A model generated the notes under the pieces. The model had not been told where the DNA came from. It did not search any database and was given only the letters and a program-made list of their open reading frames with translations. A stretch of 64,000 nt of DNA, taken from contig JAIOKI010000028.1 in NCBI GenBank assembly GCA_028335825.1, positions 124,001 through 188,000 on the forward strand. The letters are read 5' to 3'. A program made the translations under genes and the position numbers. The stretch is from Nosema muscidifuracis. Its lineage: Eukaryota > Microsporidia > Nosematidae. Of this stretch, positions 34,681 to 47,860 are shown piece after piece (position 1 is the stretch's first letter; each line of letters starts with the position of its first letter).

Positions 34681-37600
34681 TGTTTGAGTTGGCAGAAATG
34701 CCATAGGAAGAATAAAAAGAATAATTTAATATAGTGAAGCCTATAAAACTAGGCGAAATAAATAAAAATGTCTAAATAGATGAGACCAATTTAATTATAA
34801 TTTTAAGTCTCATAGAAATAGAAGTTCAAAAAGACAAGGATAATCATTGACTATGATAGATAAAGGTAAGTTCTGGCAAATGAATATGAACAAATCATCT
34901 GATGTTTTGATACTTATAATTGAAAGCGTTATAAATCTGGAAGCATAATACATATAGATTAATAGAAAAGATTAATCATTCAATAATTACTCATAAATAC
35001 AGGCTTGTGGATTCTATAACTGATGTGCATACCAAGAATGTAGAAAGTTTTAGTAAAAAAATAAGTAAGATGTAGAGATAATCTAAACATTTTAGATTTT
35101 TTTTTCTTATTTATCGATACTTACAAATATGAAGTATTAGAGAAATTATTAAGTCCATTAAATTTATCTATTAATCAAATTTTCGACTAAACATAATTTT
35201 TTATAGAATGTTATATATTTCTATAATATTTATCCTTATGGTATTAAATCATTACATAAGTATTAAAACTGAACGATATGAAACAGGACATTAGGATCGC
35301 AAGATCCAAAATCTCTTCTCTTATAGATTGACATTCACCATACTCTTTAATAAATACATCTCTATAGCTTATTTCTATTCCAAAATATTTACTAAATTCA
35401 TATTTAACTCTTCATTTTTATTTTATTCTTTTATAAACATATCAATTTTTATAAAATATATTTCTAAGTAAAAATTATGCCACCATATGTATCAAAGGTA
35501 CTTATTTATTTTTTTATCTCTAGATGATTATTTTGAATAATCAAAAGAGCGTCGAACAAATTATCGTAGCAATAAATATTGCTAAAGTAAAGCCTTAAAT
35601 GTGTACTGAGACTTCCTCTATCAATACAAAAGCATCAAGTGTATAATGAAAAAGTCACATCAGTAATTTACTGATATAGTTGTTGATTTATTGACTCATG
35701 ATTTATATATAACATGAGACAAAGAATTACTGAATAAGAGCAATAATACACCTATATGAAATCTCTGAGAGATCGTTTTTACAAATATTGCTAATCTATT
35801 TTAATTACAATTTTATAAATAAATTTCAAATATAAAATTTAGAATCACTCAAAGACATGAAAAATAGAAAGAACGTAAACATTAAACCAATAAAAAAATT
35901 AACAACAATCACTTTATGGAAGTAGGTAGAGGCTAGTTTAAAACACATCTGGAATAAGCTCATAACAAACAGAAATTATTTTATATGTAAATATAGTTAA
36001 AAAAATTATTATTACTTAAAGGTAAATTTAAACTCTTCTGAGGTAGAACATTATTAGAATAATTTCATATATGTTATTCAGAAAGCTCTAGGTGTATTTT
36101 AAGTATTTAAGAAAAATCAGATAAAGTATTTATAAAGTTTTTAAGCTAATCAACAATATAATTAGGCAAACATGATACTGAGAAAATAATTAAACTCAAG
36201 GTCGTGTGATAATCAGTTCCAGTGAACTCTATAGAATTGATTTAATTATATATTTGAGAAGAAATTTTGTTAGGTACATCTGGTATTCATCTATACATAA
36301 GCTAATAGTCTAGAATGTTTTTTAAGTAGTCTGATATCATTACCATTAGTTCTAAACTCATGTTTAATATAACTCGGCTATTAATTTAATTGTCCTTATG
36401 AATTGTTCTCTTATAAGCTGAGCATTAAGTTTTAATGATAAAGAATTTTATTCAAAATAGCTACAATAATACTTTTTAATTCTATTATAACTTTATCATT
36501 ATAACATATTTTAAAACATTGTGATGTAGTTAATTTCGATATAATAAATTTCTATTATGGGCCTAAAAAGCATTATGTATATGAGATAAATGATAATAAA
36601 TTGAGAATTTAATATTAGACTGAAATATAATTTTATAAGCAATAGATAAAACAATCGTTTTGTTTCTTTATCATAATTTTAGCTTTATAAAAGATCCTCA
36701 CGAGTTTCTTTCTGTTTCAGCAGTATTATGAAACAATAGTTTTACAACATATAGAACTTTTTAAAATTATAAATAAAAATATCAATGAGTTCTGTACCTC
36801 AATATTTAAGAGCTAATTAAAAACGATATTATATTTGCATTTCAGGTCTTTTTTTATTGGCGCAGTATATCGATAGAAAATTAAAAATTCGTCAATTATA
36901 TTTGTTTCTTTTAATTTTAATGTATAGTAAAATTTAACTAATTAGTTCTTTTTATCAAATAAAATCATTTTTAAGATTTGCTTATCAAAGAATCATTAAT
37001 TAATCTTACGGATGTCTTTAAAGCGCTTTCAAATCAATATTTTAATTTTTTTTTCAAATATCATTTGCTGTTTTCAGCCAATGTTCGGCTATATAGAATA
37101 TTAGCGGCTACGTATTCAAAACCATCGACTATAGTTTTTATTGGTTGATCAAAAAATTAAAAGATAAGCAGAATGTTATTATAATTAGACCGTGCAAGCA
37201 AGATATCTTAAACTTTTATTTGATATAAAATATATATAGATAAGAAATTTATTTTAAACGTTTTTAAGATGATATAAGAGAAATGTGTTATTATTACCAC
37301 ATAATCAATATAATTTATCTAATTTATTAATAATTATTTTTAATTTATCAAGAGTGATGCTGTAGTTAATTGAAAATTAATCGTGTAGTTTAATGCGAAA
37401 ATAGTAAATTTCAATTGAGAGAATATTTTTCATGAGTTCATTATTTATTATTTCTTTAATTAATCGATTCTAAAACATAAATAGCTAAGGAAGAGAAGCG
37501 GATGCCATAAGAGGAGACAGGAGAAATTAAATAAATTTATTATAATATATACATACCATGGAAGTCGAGAAATCATGTATCAGTTCTTTATAGTTCAATC

Positions 37601-37870
37601 TCGGAACAAACCGCATCTCTGAGAATTACGCCACAAGCCATCTTATATTTATTTTAAATATTTAAGCCTCTATCTAATTTTAAATTAAACAATTGGAATA
37701 ATTCTTACTCCATCTTATGACAAATAAATACAACAAATTTAAAAACGAATGAACAAGTAAAATTTACATTCTGCATTTCTAAATCTTCACTTACTGGTAG
37801 TTTTTACACATTTTAATTTATTTAAAACTATTTAAATAAAATAGCCTGGATTCTTTTATGAATTTAGAAG
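34681..37870. other. Unassigned AT-rich sequence
   Basis: About 3.2 kb with no recognisable gene or element. A block at about 37.48-37.64 kb (AGAGAAGCGGATGCCATAAG, later CGCCACAAGCC) is less AT-rich and may be part of an LTR or of an unknown insertion. The 37.05-37.14 kb region on the minus strand has a short stretch (GFEYVAANILYSRTLAENSK) that might be pol-like, too weak to call. Confidence 0.4.
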
Positions 37871-37874
37871 AACG

Positions 37875-38504
37875 TGTTATATTATTAAACTCAAAATTAT
37901 GTTAAACAATAATATGGGGGATACTAAAAACTGAATTTTCAAGCGATGACTGTGACCAAGAGGTCAGATTACTTTTATAGGAACTGAAGAATATTACGTA
38001 TACATTATAGTTATATAGGGTTGGAAAAGAAAGCTGGAGAAGAGAGATTTTTGAGAGAATTTGAAAATTTTTATTATCAGAAATACAAGTAAGGTAGGGA
38101 AATAAATGAAATTAGGAAAAAGTTGATTATGCAAATTATTGAATGAAGGAGAAAGATAAAAGAGAAAAAAAAGTTTAAGGAGATAACTAGAACGGTGGTG
38201 TAGACTATAAAGAAGCCTTGAAAACTAATACGAGAGAAAATAGGAGAACGAGCGTCAGGTGTTTATACTGTGATAAAGTAGGCTGTTTTACTAGGGTAGT
38301 CTATTTACGAAAGGTAAATGAAGAACAACTACGGGAATAAAGGGAATTTAAATCAGAGAATAGTAGTGACTCCAAAGTTAGAGAGAAAAGAGGATATAGA
38401 AAAGACATTGTGATTTAAATGGAATGAATGACGAGAATTTATTTGTTGATTGAGACTATTTATCTGGAGATGGATGTTATATTATTAAACCAAAATTATG
38501 TTAA
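37875..38504 (+). mobile_element. LTR-element gag fossil between short direct repeats
   Basis: The stretch near 38.25-38.29 kb (CLYCDKVGCF) is a gag-type zinc-knuckle region, preceded by Lys/Arg/Glu-rich gag-like sequence. The piece is bounded by near-identical blocks of about 30 bases at 37875-37905 and 38475-38504 (TGTTATATTATTAAAC then CAAAATTATGTTAA), exactly 600 bases apart. They may be remnants of terminal repeats or a local duplication. Broken. Confidence 0.55.
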
Positions 38505-38779
38505 CAAGTCAGATTTCAGTTAGAATATTTTTTCGAATTTAATAAATAGAAGAAATAATTATTATGAAGTTCATAAAGATATATTACTATATATAATTAG
38601 AATCATAAGTTTCTTACAAATATCTTTCATATTGAAAGAAGGCATAATTCTGAGGATACTGATCAAATATATGAAATTCATAAAAAAATGCTAAAGCTTT
38701 TCCGTTCTCGGAACGAATGACTTTATCTATTGGAGTCGAAAATATTTGAAAATTAAATTTCAAACTTTGTATTTCTTAG

Positions 38780-40136
38780 TGTTGTAGATAAATATTTTAA
38801 ATAAATAACTCTTAACTTATAAATCATAACATGATGAAGAATAAAAAGTATGATGATAATGATAAGTTTAAAGAAATGATATCAAGATTGAATAAGATAT
38901 CCAGTAAGAATCTTGAAATGGACCTAACCAGAAGAGAATATGATTTGAAATTTTCAAAAATGTCGAATGGGGAGAAACTGAGTAATATTTTATGTAGTGC
39001 AGAAGATGACATAATTATATGGCATCAAGACGAATTTATATTAAAGAAGCTCAATGAAATTAATTATGAGTTATGAAAAGAAAAGACAATTGAAACCTTT
39101 GGAATGACGATATCTCTTAGAGATTTCTTGAAAAAGAAGCAAACAAGAATTGAAACAGCCGTGGACTATTTTAAAGGCATGGAAAGATATGGGAAACAGC
39201 TAAAATTGAAGGAAGATATGATTTTAGAAATAGCAAAAAGGGCTTATAAAAAATAAGACTGAAATTCGACTAGCTATCTTTGGAGAGAAAAAAATTTACT
39301 AAAGCTATGTTTGAAAAGTTAAAAGAGGTTGATGCTATAGGAGATGACTTGTATGTGGCAAGAATGAAAAAATATAAAATATCTCCTTGTATTGACAACA
39401 AAGAGAATATTGCAAATTATTCAATACCGACGAATTCTGATGAAGTAAAACGATTTTTGGGGATAGTCAACTATTATAGAAAGTTCATACGTGGTTGTGC
39501 GACAATTCAAGAACCGTTGCTCAATCTTACTCGCAAGAATGTCGCTTACATTTGGTGTGAAAACGCTTTCTAGAGACTAAAAATGAATTACTAGGCTAAA
39601 CGGTCTTACATCAGATGGATTTTTAAAAACTTTATTTTAGAAACGGATGCTTCCAATGTAGGAGTTGGAGCGGTATTGTGTCAAGAATTCAACGAAAACG
39701 TACTGCCTGTTGCTTTTGCCTCAAGAAAACTTGAAAACACGGAAAGGAATTATTCAATCAGTGAAAAAGAGATGTTGGCTGCACTGTGAGAGATGGAGCA
39801 CTTTAAGTACTTTATACTTGGAAGAGAATTTAAATTAATTACAGACCACAAAGCTCTAAAAGCTTTCAATGAAAGAGGAATGGTACAATCAGCACGGATC
39901 GAACGCTGGATAGAAAGAATACAGATCTTTAGCTTTGAATTAGAATACAGGAAGGGGGCTGAAATTCCGCATGTGGATGCATTAAGCAGAATTTCACGCG
40001 AAGAAGTAAATATAATTAGTAAAGATGCACTAAAATACAAGATTAAGGATGTGGATAAAAGAGGTTTATTGATTTATAGGAAGAATGTTGTAAATAAATA
40101 TTTTTAATAAATAACCCTTAACTTATAAATCATAAC
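38780..40136 (+). mobile_element. Ty3/gypsy fossil: gag-like start plus RT-end/RNase H
   Basis: Better preserved than other LTR fossils. 38831-39076 is a gag-like frame (MMKNKKYDDNDKFKEMI). From about 39.4 kb comes the RT thumb/connection (VKRFLGIVNYYRKFIRG), then RNase H with [14 protein letters not shown] near 39.64 kb and [11 protein letters not shown] near 39.75 kb, and HVDALSRIS near 39.98 kb. The whole is flanked by 51-base direct repeats (38780-38830 and 40086-40136, 48 of 51 identical). The RT catalytic part and integrase are absent. Several breaks; younger than its neighbours by look. Confidence 0.8.
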
Positions 40137-41000
40137 AATTATATTTAAATTATTCTTGTTTTTTATTAAAATAATATTATGCAAATATATCCAAGTTAAA
40201 ATTAAATTATAATTTCACATATATTGACTCTTTTTAAGCAATATTATGTTGTCCTAAATATCTTATGCATTTGCATTATTATATATTATACTTTTATTAT
40301 AAGGGGTTAAAAAATAGATAAATTTTTTGAATTTCAAAATTTACGTTTATTGATGATTTGATTTTGTAAAATATATCTAAAAAGATCTTAAGCTTTAATC
40401 ATAGAGACGAATAATAATAATTTTTTGAATGTGTTATATTTGTGTTTGAATTCAACATTCAAAACTTACACTTGAAATAGTTTCGTAACTGTTTCATGAA
40501 TAAATATATGAAGATTTTTATATAAAATAGAAGACACTGTCTAGAAATATATCTTAAAAGTAACAGCGTGCGATGAGGATGTCTTATCCCAACAATTATA
40601 ATTAAGTACATAAATAAAATCTAATCAAGTGTAAATACTGTCTTGTTTTGATAAAAGTGTTTGTTATTCAATGACATTTTTATTTTATATTATCTTTGGT
40701 TTTTAGATTTCTATTCCTTTTAAGTTAAAAAGTTGAAAGAATAAAAATTTAAATCTAAATTATTATCTTTGAATAATTATAATATAAATCTTAGACAAGT
40801 TATAAAATAAAAATCCATGTATTAATATGGTTGATTAATTCATTGTTTGACTTTATTAATTTGTTGGAACTAATTAAATAAAGAAAAAACAAAAATAACA
40901 CTAAAAATAAAAGTATTAAGGAACACTTTATATATATTCTCGAAGAATACAAAATAAACTACAAGGAAATTTCTAAAGTGACAGCAATTTTATATATGAT
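40137..41000. other. Unassigned AT-rich sequence
   Basis: Nothing recognised between the LTR fossil and the R4-like LINE relic. Confidence 0.4.
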
Positions 41001-44000
41001 TCTTCATTCATTTTGGGCTATTTTTAACATTTATAAAACTCCTTCAAATGAATATATATTTATTGCATTTTCTACCTTCCGCATATCATAGTTACTAGTT
41101 AGCTTCTCTTATACTGTCAATTATCCTACGCAACTATTTTCAGTGAAATGCTCTTTAAAGTCTTCTTTAGCGTAATTTATATTGCATAAGCTATTATTCG
41201 CAGATTTGTACCAGATTCATCTTGTATTTAGCATTGAACTTCGTTGTTTTCTTGTTATATGTTGTGAAACTATTTTACTTTTAAAGAAATTTCCTTGAAT
41301 GGTAAGTCATATTTTCTCAGTTTACAATCTAGAATTTGTTAAAGATTATCATGTAAATTTACCTCTTTCTCTATTATTGTTGACTACTATGTGAGTGTTT
41401 ATTATATTTTACTTTGATGTATGTCTTTATTGAAATGTCTATTCTTATCTTTGCATATTTATTTGCGACGATCTGTTGTACTGAATGACTTCTAATAGCA
41501 TTCTTGAAGGATCTACATTGTATTTTTTGCACATGAGCAAATGTATAAATTTTTATAATCTCGTTGTATCTTCTTATATAATCGTATTCTTTCATCTTTT
41601 TCACATATAGATATCATGTGGTCTATTTTTATATTAGCTTGCTTACAATTTTGGAAGTTTCCTGAATTATTAAAAAAGATATTTCTATCATGTAAAAAAC
41701 AATATTTGGCTATATTTATGGTCGTATTGTTTTTTTTGTTGATCGAAATTATAGTTCCTTAATTTATACTGGCTCATCTGACTTGATTTTAATAAATTAT
41801 TGTTGATTTCGTTATTTAATCTTGTCTTTCGAGCTTCTTCAAGTTTTATAAGGCTGGAATCCTTAAAACCATATTTTTATGAACCTTGCATTTTTCCCAA
41901 TGAGTGTCTCTTAATCCTTGTTAATTTTAAGATAGCAAATATTCTGTTGTATGTATTTTGTGAGTTTTCAAAACTAAAAATATTTTCTTATCTTTGGTTC
42001 TACACGGGCTAAGCATCTAACTATTTTTTTTATAGGTAAAATATAATATTTCAAGCATTAGAACTTCGTAGGTTCTATATATAGTAGACCTATGCAATAC
42101 GTCATTAAAGAAATCAAATATTTTTTTAATGCTTTTCATTAGGTTAGTTTTAGTTAGCAAGGATTTTCATAGTACATAAACTTTTTTCTATTATTAAAAT
42201 CCAATTCTTTACCGAGGGTTTATAGCAGCCAGTTTCAATGATTTCTGAGTACTTAAAGTCGTTGTTATTAACAATCATCACTGCTCTGAAATGAATAACA
42301 AAGAGTTTGAAGCAGACTTACTAGGCTTCATTTTACTTATACTCCTCTAAAATCTCTTGATTTCTTTGATATAAATTTAAGTACTTTTTCTATAATTTCT
42401 AATATTTTAAATTTATCTATAAACAGATCACTGATATTATAACTTTTATTTTATTTTGTGGGTATCTGAATCTTTAGAACTATGTCATTTAATCTCTTGC
42501 TCAATAGGTCTACTATTGTTACAAAAATAAGGAAGATAAGCCATCACTTATCTATTTTCATTTCATGAACTTACTCGTTATTATATAATAGTTTAAACTT
42601 CCATCTTTGAGTGAAACTAATCATAGGATTCATTATGTAAAAATCGGTCTCTCTACACATTGTAAAATATAATTGTAATCGATTGATTCAATTGCTTGTT
42701 TAACGTCAATTCAAAAAATTAAAAATTATTATCGTACTTTTTATTAGATTTATATTATTCATCGCCTGTTCTTTATCACCTTGAAATTTCCGTAATATCC
42801 AAAGTTGGATCTCTAAAATTATATCTTTACTTTAAGTTATATTTGTATTATTTTAGTTTTTCAATCCAAAAAGTTAATCATGTATATGCCTATTGTTTAT
42901 CACTTTCGATTCCTTCTAATCAATATTCTTTTATAATTCAAAATAAATTTGTATGTAATGGATTCATAGTTTTAATAAATAAGTTAAATACGCTGTCTAA
43001 ATCTGTGCAACATTCCAGTCAAGAAAATTCTTGACAATTTTTTGAATTTTTCCCTAGTTACGAAACTTTTTATTTATAGGTCTTCTTTCGGTAAAAATTC
43101 GCTAAGACATTAGCTATATTTTTCTCTGTTTCCATCTTATTTCTTATTTCACATTGTGCTCAAAAATATAGAAACTTTATCATATGTACCCTAATATTCT
43201 TCTGTTCTACTTTTTCTATATTTTGATAGAATTTCTGCGGTAGATTAAATTATCCAAATTCTTTTTAAGATCAGCACATAGTAAATTTAAAAGATTCTAA
43301 TCATATCAATTTTTATAATTTTTCTTTTATTTTTCACTTCTCTGCTATATTGATTGTATATTAATTTGTCTTCGTAATTCTCACTAGTTCTTCTATATAA
43401 GGGCTTATTTTACTTTCGATATTATTATATTAATTAGATTTTAATTTAGTCTTGTGTTTTATTCTTTTGTAAGTACTTTTAACGTTCTCGCGTATTTTTG
43501 ATACATCAGATACATTTCTGGTGAATAACTTCTAATGCATTCTTCAAAGGATCTATTAATATTTCTTTCAACTCAATATCTAGGTTATATTTTAGGTTTT
43601 TTCGTCTACTACTCGCCTTTTAATCGAATTATCTAATTATTAAAATAAGTCTTTATCTTTAATTGCCTTCCATTATCGCATATATATGCTTCTTCTAGAA
43701 ATTGTCTTATTTTTTCATTCTTTAGTAGTTTCTTCCGCATTAAGGTGCTCGCTTGTGTGTAAATTTTTCTATATAGTTTTTTAGCCCTTCATTATATCCA
43801 TTTAGATGACCACATTGGATTTTTTACAAAATACTTCTATCGCTAGCTTCCACCTTCCTCTAGGCATTCGGTCTAATATTTTCAGAATCATCTTGAGGAA
43901 TACTGATGACCATAGTTGCTGTGGAATGTCAACCATTATCAGTAACGCTTTAAGGAAAAATATTCGGTCATTCAAGTTTATATAAATCTGTGGTGTAATG

Positions 44001-44040
44001 ATTTGCTGTATATTTACTTCTTTATTATTATTTCTAATTT
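41000..44040 (-). mobile_element. R4/Dong-like LINE relic with restriction-like endonuclease (minus)
   Basis: Read on the minus strand. An RT stretch with DVKQAIESIDYNYILQCVER lies near 42.70-42.64 kb, where R4-clade elements have a D(Y/V)KKAFDS block. An ISDGLSSL block near 42.55 kb corresponds to the (I)QGDxLSPLL motif and a SDLFIDKFKILE stretch near 42.43 kb to the (D)DLKL active-site region. The frame 41374-41604 encodes DYIRRYNEIIK and IRSHSVQQIV, matching the (D)YxRRHNE and RSHSVQ blocks that I know from the R4/Dong C-terminus. DCKLRKYDLP near 41.30 kb fits its endonuclease. Interrupted many times. Confidence 0.75.
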
Positions 44041-44440
44041 TTTTTGTTCATGTTTCTTTTCTCCAAATTTGTTGTTTTCATTCTTCATAATTTTATGTAT
44101 AATAAAAAGTATAAATATTATTGATGATTTGTTGTACAAAATGAATTTTACAAAAGTTTTTTATTAATATTCTTACAAGAAAAAATATCAACTGTTTAAT
44201 TAGATTATTACTTCATATAAAATCATATTATATAAAAAGAACAATTATCTTGTAGATAATTATTTGTTTTAATTTAAATTATCATATTTGATTGAATGTT
44301 CTAACATTAAAATATCTGTAGATCTAAAATACATTAGACTATCTAAAAAGAGAAAAAAAATTAAATTAATTTCAGATTATTATTTAACAAAATCTGAAGA
44401 ATTATTAATTGAAATATCAAAAAATAGAAAATAAATTAAA
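44041..44440. other. Unassigned AT-rich sequence
   Basis: Nothing recognised between the R4-like relic and the second Merlin relic. Confidence 0.4.
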
Positions 44441-44499
44441 TTTGATATTTGAAAATCAAATGTATCGTTATTTTAAAATATTTAATAGACATTGCCATA

Positions 44500-45470
44500 A
44501 TAATAAAGCAAGGTGTAATTAAAAGGTTTAATTTCTTTGCTCTCTTCCTTCTTTTTGAAAAAATAAATAATTTTATAGTCTCAAAAATGAAAATTCCCGA
44601 ATTAAAAAGATTATTTATGATGAAGAATTATTGATAGAATTCATATTAGAATAAAAATTTTTGAAGGTTCCAATGATGCACACATAAATACTGTTATTAT
44701 CTTAGGTGTAACAAAAAATGTCGAATAACTTCAGTTTACTCAAGTAAGTTTTTCATCATGCATATCTAAGCATAAAGAACTTGTGTTTTATTATATAAAC
44801 GGCAAAAATATAATTAAGATCTATTCTTAGTCATGGAATTATCTGTTGTCTCACTAATGATAACAAATTGTTTTGCTAGTTTCGATAAATTAGGGGTTGA
44901 TTTTTTATTAACATTTATTCTTTCACAGCAAATTGATGGTGAAGGATGTATTGTTGAAACAGATGAAATTGTTTTGGTGCAAAACAAGTATAAGCGATGC
45001 AAATTTCTTGATTATCATTTGGGCAATTAGTGATGTAATGTAAGATGGTGGCGCATATTTTTTCTAAATCATCGAGGATCGTTGTGAAATACAGTGATTG
45101 AAATTATTCAGAGAAAAAAAATTGCACCTGGTACAACTATTTTAACAAACATGCGGCAAGGTTATACAAATTGAAATAATATGTGTTTATTTAGGTTTTC
45201 GATACGAAACTGTAAATTATTAATATTTTTGTTGATACAGACACCAGTGTACATAACCGAACTATTGAGGGTATGTAGTTTGTTATAAAAGAAAGATGAG
45301 AGGAAATGATACTTCAATAAATTTTGTTACAAAAAATTATGATGTTAGATTTAAATTACTTATTGAAGTAACTTTAAATGAGGAATGTTAGACTTTTTAC
45401 ATTTTAATAATTAATAAATTTTGTAATATTATATTTTTAGTCATTTATTTTTAAAAGTAGGGACAGAAGT
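44500..45470 (+). mobile_element. Merlin/ISXO2-like DNA transposon relic (copy 2)
   Basis: Aligns with 8.9-9.86 kb along its whole length at roughly 75-80% by eye. The frame 44833-45030 carries QIDGEGCIVETDEIVL, the first-Asp region of ISXO2-like DDE transposases (cf. GxGxxVExDES). In the second-Asp region (APGTTILTNMRQGY near 45125-45165) the expected Asp is Asn, while copy 1 keeps Asp. The C-terminal block DTDTSVHNRTIEGM lies near 45237-45275. Several frame breaks; inactive. Confidence 0.8.
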
Positions 45471-45479
45471 GAAAAGAAA

Positions 45480-46780
45480 TTAACTGATCATGATTTATGA
45501 AGTGTGTTAACCCAAGAAAACAAAATAATTTGACTCTTGAAATTAAATTGTATAATTATAGAAAAGGAATACGGGAGATCGTTTTATTCTTAGTAGAGTT
45601 CAAGATTATTATCCAAAGGATGTCACAGATGTTGTTACAATTAGTAGAAAATATTTGTATGAGAATTAAAAAGACACATCAAGATTATTGAAATGAATTT
45701 GACTATAAAATAAAATATATTTGAAATAAGAATAATGTTATTTCAGATGAACTTTCGAGATGTTATGATACCCTACTTTATGGAGCTATATTAATAAAAT
45801 CAAAAAAATGGAACTCTTGCGAAATGAATGCTGTCTGTTCGATGCAAACAAAAATCTAATGAAAGATAACACTATAGAGCAATAGTTAAAAATGAAAAAA
45901 AATGATTCTATCTTCAAAAACACATGAAACCAGTATGCATAGAAATATCAGTAGTGTTTCTAATAATATTAGAAAAGAAAAATTAATGGAAATATTATCT
46001 TCGTTTATTAATAATCTAAAACATGTTGTAGATATGTTTCATATTGTAAAATGTATACAAATGGTTTTTATATAGATGTCATAAAAAATAATTATACAAA
46101 TGGTTTTTATATAAATAATTTACAATTATAGACATATTACTTATTATTAAATCATGGTCCATAAATACAAAACAAACTTTAATTTGTGACTTTTTAAATA
46201 TTTCTCGAAAATATGTATGGTGTATAAAAATGATATCTAGCATTGAAAAATACAGATTAACTAACAAGAAAAAATAGGTGGACTAAATATATAAGTAGAA
46301 ATAAGCAAAAGTAAATTTATAAAAGTCAAATACCACAGAAGGCGTTTAAGATTTTTGGATGATAGAAAGAATACTTAACAGAAGACTGATAGTGATTGCT
46401 GTAAACGAAAGAAAAAGACAAACACTAGAAGAGATGCTGTTAAAATATGTTCATAATGATTATATAATTCATAATAGTTGTAAACAATATCCAAATTATG
46501 CAATCTTCTTTCTGCATATAAAAATGTAAATCATTTGTAAATTCTACTAATTTATATCACAAAACTTCTATTAAGAAGAACTGGTAAGATATAAAGGCAG
46601 AAACACATCTAGGCATAAATATAGAAAAAACATTAATAGCTTTTTGGCAAGGTATATGGAAACAAGATTTATTCGCTAATATATTAAGGTCTTAAGCAAT
46701 TGCAAAATATGAATAAAATTAAAATGAATCGGAATGCAAAAATTTATAAAAAACAAGATTTGAAAATAAGCACTGATATA
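45480..46780 (+). mobile_element. Third ISXO2-like transposase relic, different lineage
   Basis: Near 46.35-46.48 kb the plus strand reads WMIERILNRRLIVIAVNERK followed by LEEMLLKYVHNDYIIH, the central part of an ISXO2-like transposase (family pattern: WVFGGIER...V.DR...TL...I...I). It lies between the usual first and second catalytic Asp regions. A later stretch near 46.60-46.66 kb (HKYRKNINSFLARYMETR) fits the C-terminal catalytic helix region. It is not closely similar to the two Merlin copies, so it is probably a separate family. Broken. Confidence 0.6.
46054..46113 (+). repeat. 21-base direct repeat, period 39
   Basis: 46054-46074 and 46093-46113 are identical (begin TATACAAATGG). A small local duplication inside the transposase relic. 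Confidence 0.9.
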
Positions 46781-47860
46781 TAGGCTTTTGGAGTAAAAAT
46801 TCTAAAACCTTCATATAAAAAACATGATATATCCTAAAAATTATAAATATATTTTTACAGAATAATAAAGTTGTATTTGCATATAAGATTGATTCTGATA
46901 ACGCTATAAGGTTTTGTTAATTGATAAATCAATATTGTAAACATGAAGTAATAATATCTGATACAGAAAGAATATATTGGTAATGAAATCAGAGAGTCAA
47001 ATGAGATACGAGAAACGGAAAACAAAACTACATCATTTAAATTAAGTATCAGAAAAATCAAGATATCTACAATACAATTTTGACGTCTAGAAAACAATTA
47101 ATTTATTCTATAATATAAATATTAAGATGCCACTATAATGATGTTCACATATATGAAAAACTTATATATGTTTTGTTCACCTTTAATTTATAACGTCTTT
47201 TCATATTAGTTTTAGTCATTTCAAATATTTAAGAAAAAGAATAATGAAAGGACACGTAAACGAGTGGAAGAAGTTTTGCTTCAAATAAAATGTATACTTC
47301 AAAACATGAATGTCACTTATGCAACAACTTTAGGAAGTGATCTATTGATTCTTTATAAGAATGCGACATGTATACATAAATTAATAAAGATTGTAGAATT
47401 CGAATAAACTTGTGGATAGAGAAATTATAATTAAAAAACTAAACTAGCATTTAATTAGCAAAAGAAGGTGGAATTAAGAGGAAATAAAAACTGAGTTTAT
47501 TTTATATTTTATAATCTTGAAAAGTACAGAATGTAGATTTATCCTAATATCAAATTTTAAAAAAGTTTAAAATATAAAATAATTTATCCTAAGAATGAAA
47601 TAGACTTAATCCCAGCTAGTAATATTACCAGACATATAGCAGTTATTATAAACATGACTTAATCCATACAGTTCAGGCAGAATGTATAAAAATATTTAGA
47701 TGGCAAAAAAATTCTATTAAAATACGTTGATTGTAAAGTTTGAATGATGAGACACGTCATTCACGAATATTATATTCACTAAGATACATAAAGAAAAGCT
47801 TATTCTTAATATAAAGGCATTAGGCCTCAATTTTTCAATGGTAGAAAGAGAAGATTATTT
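46781..47860. other. Unassigned AT-rich sequence
   Basis: No gene recognised. An 80-codon minus frame at 46855-47097 and other short frames have random AT-rich composition. Confidence 0.4.
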
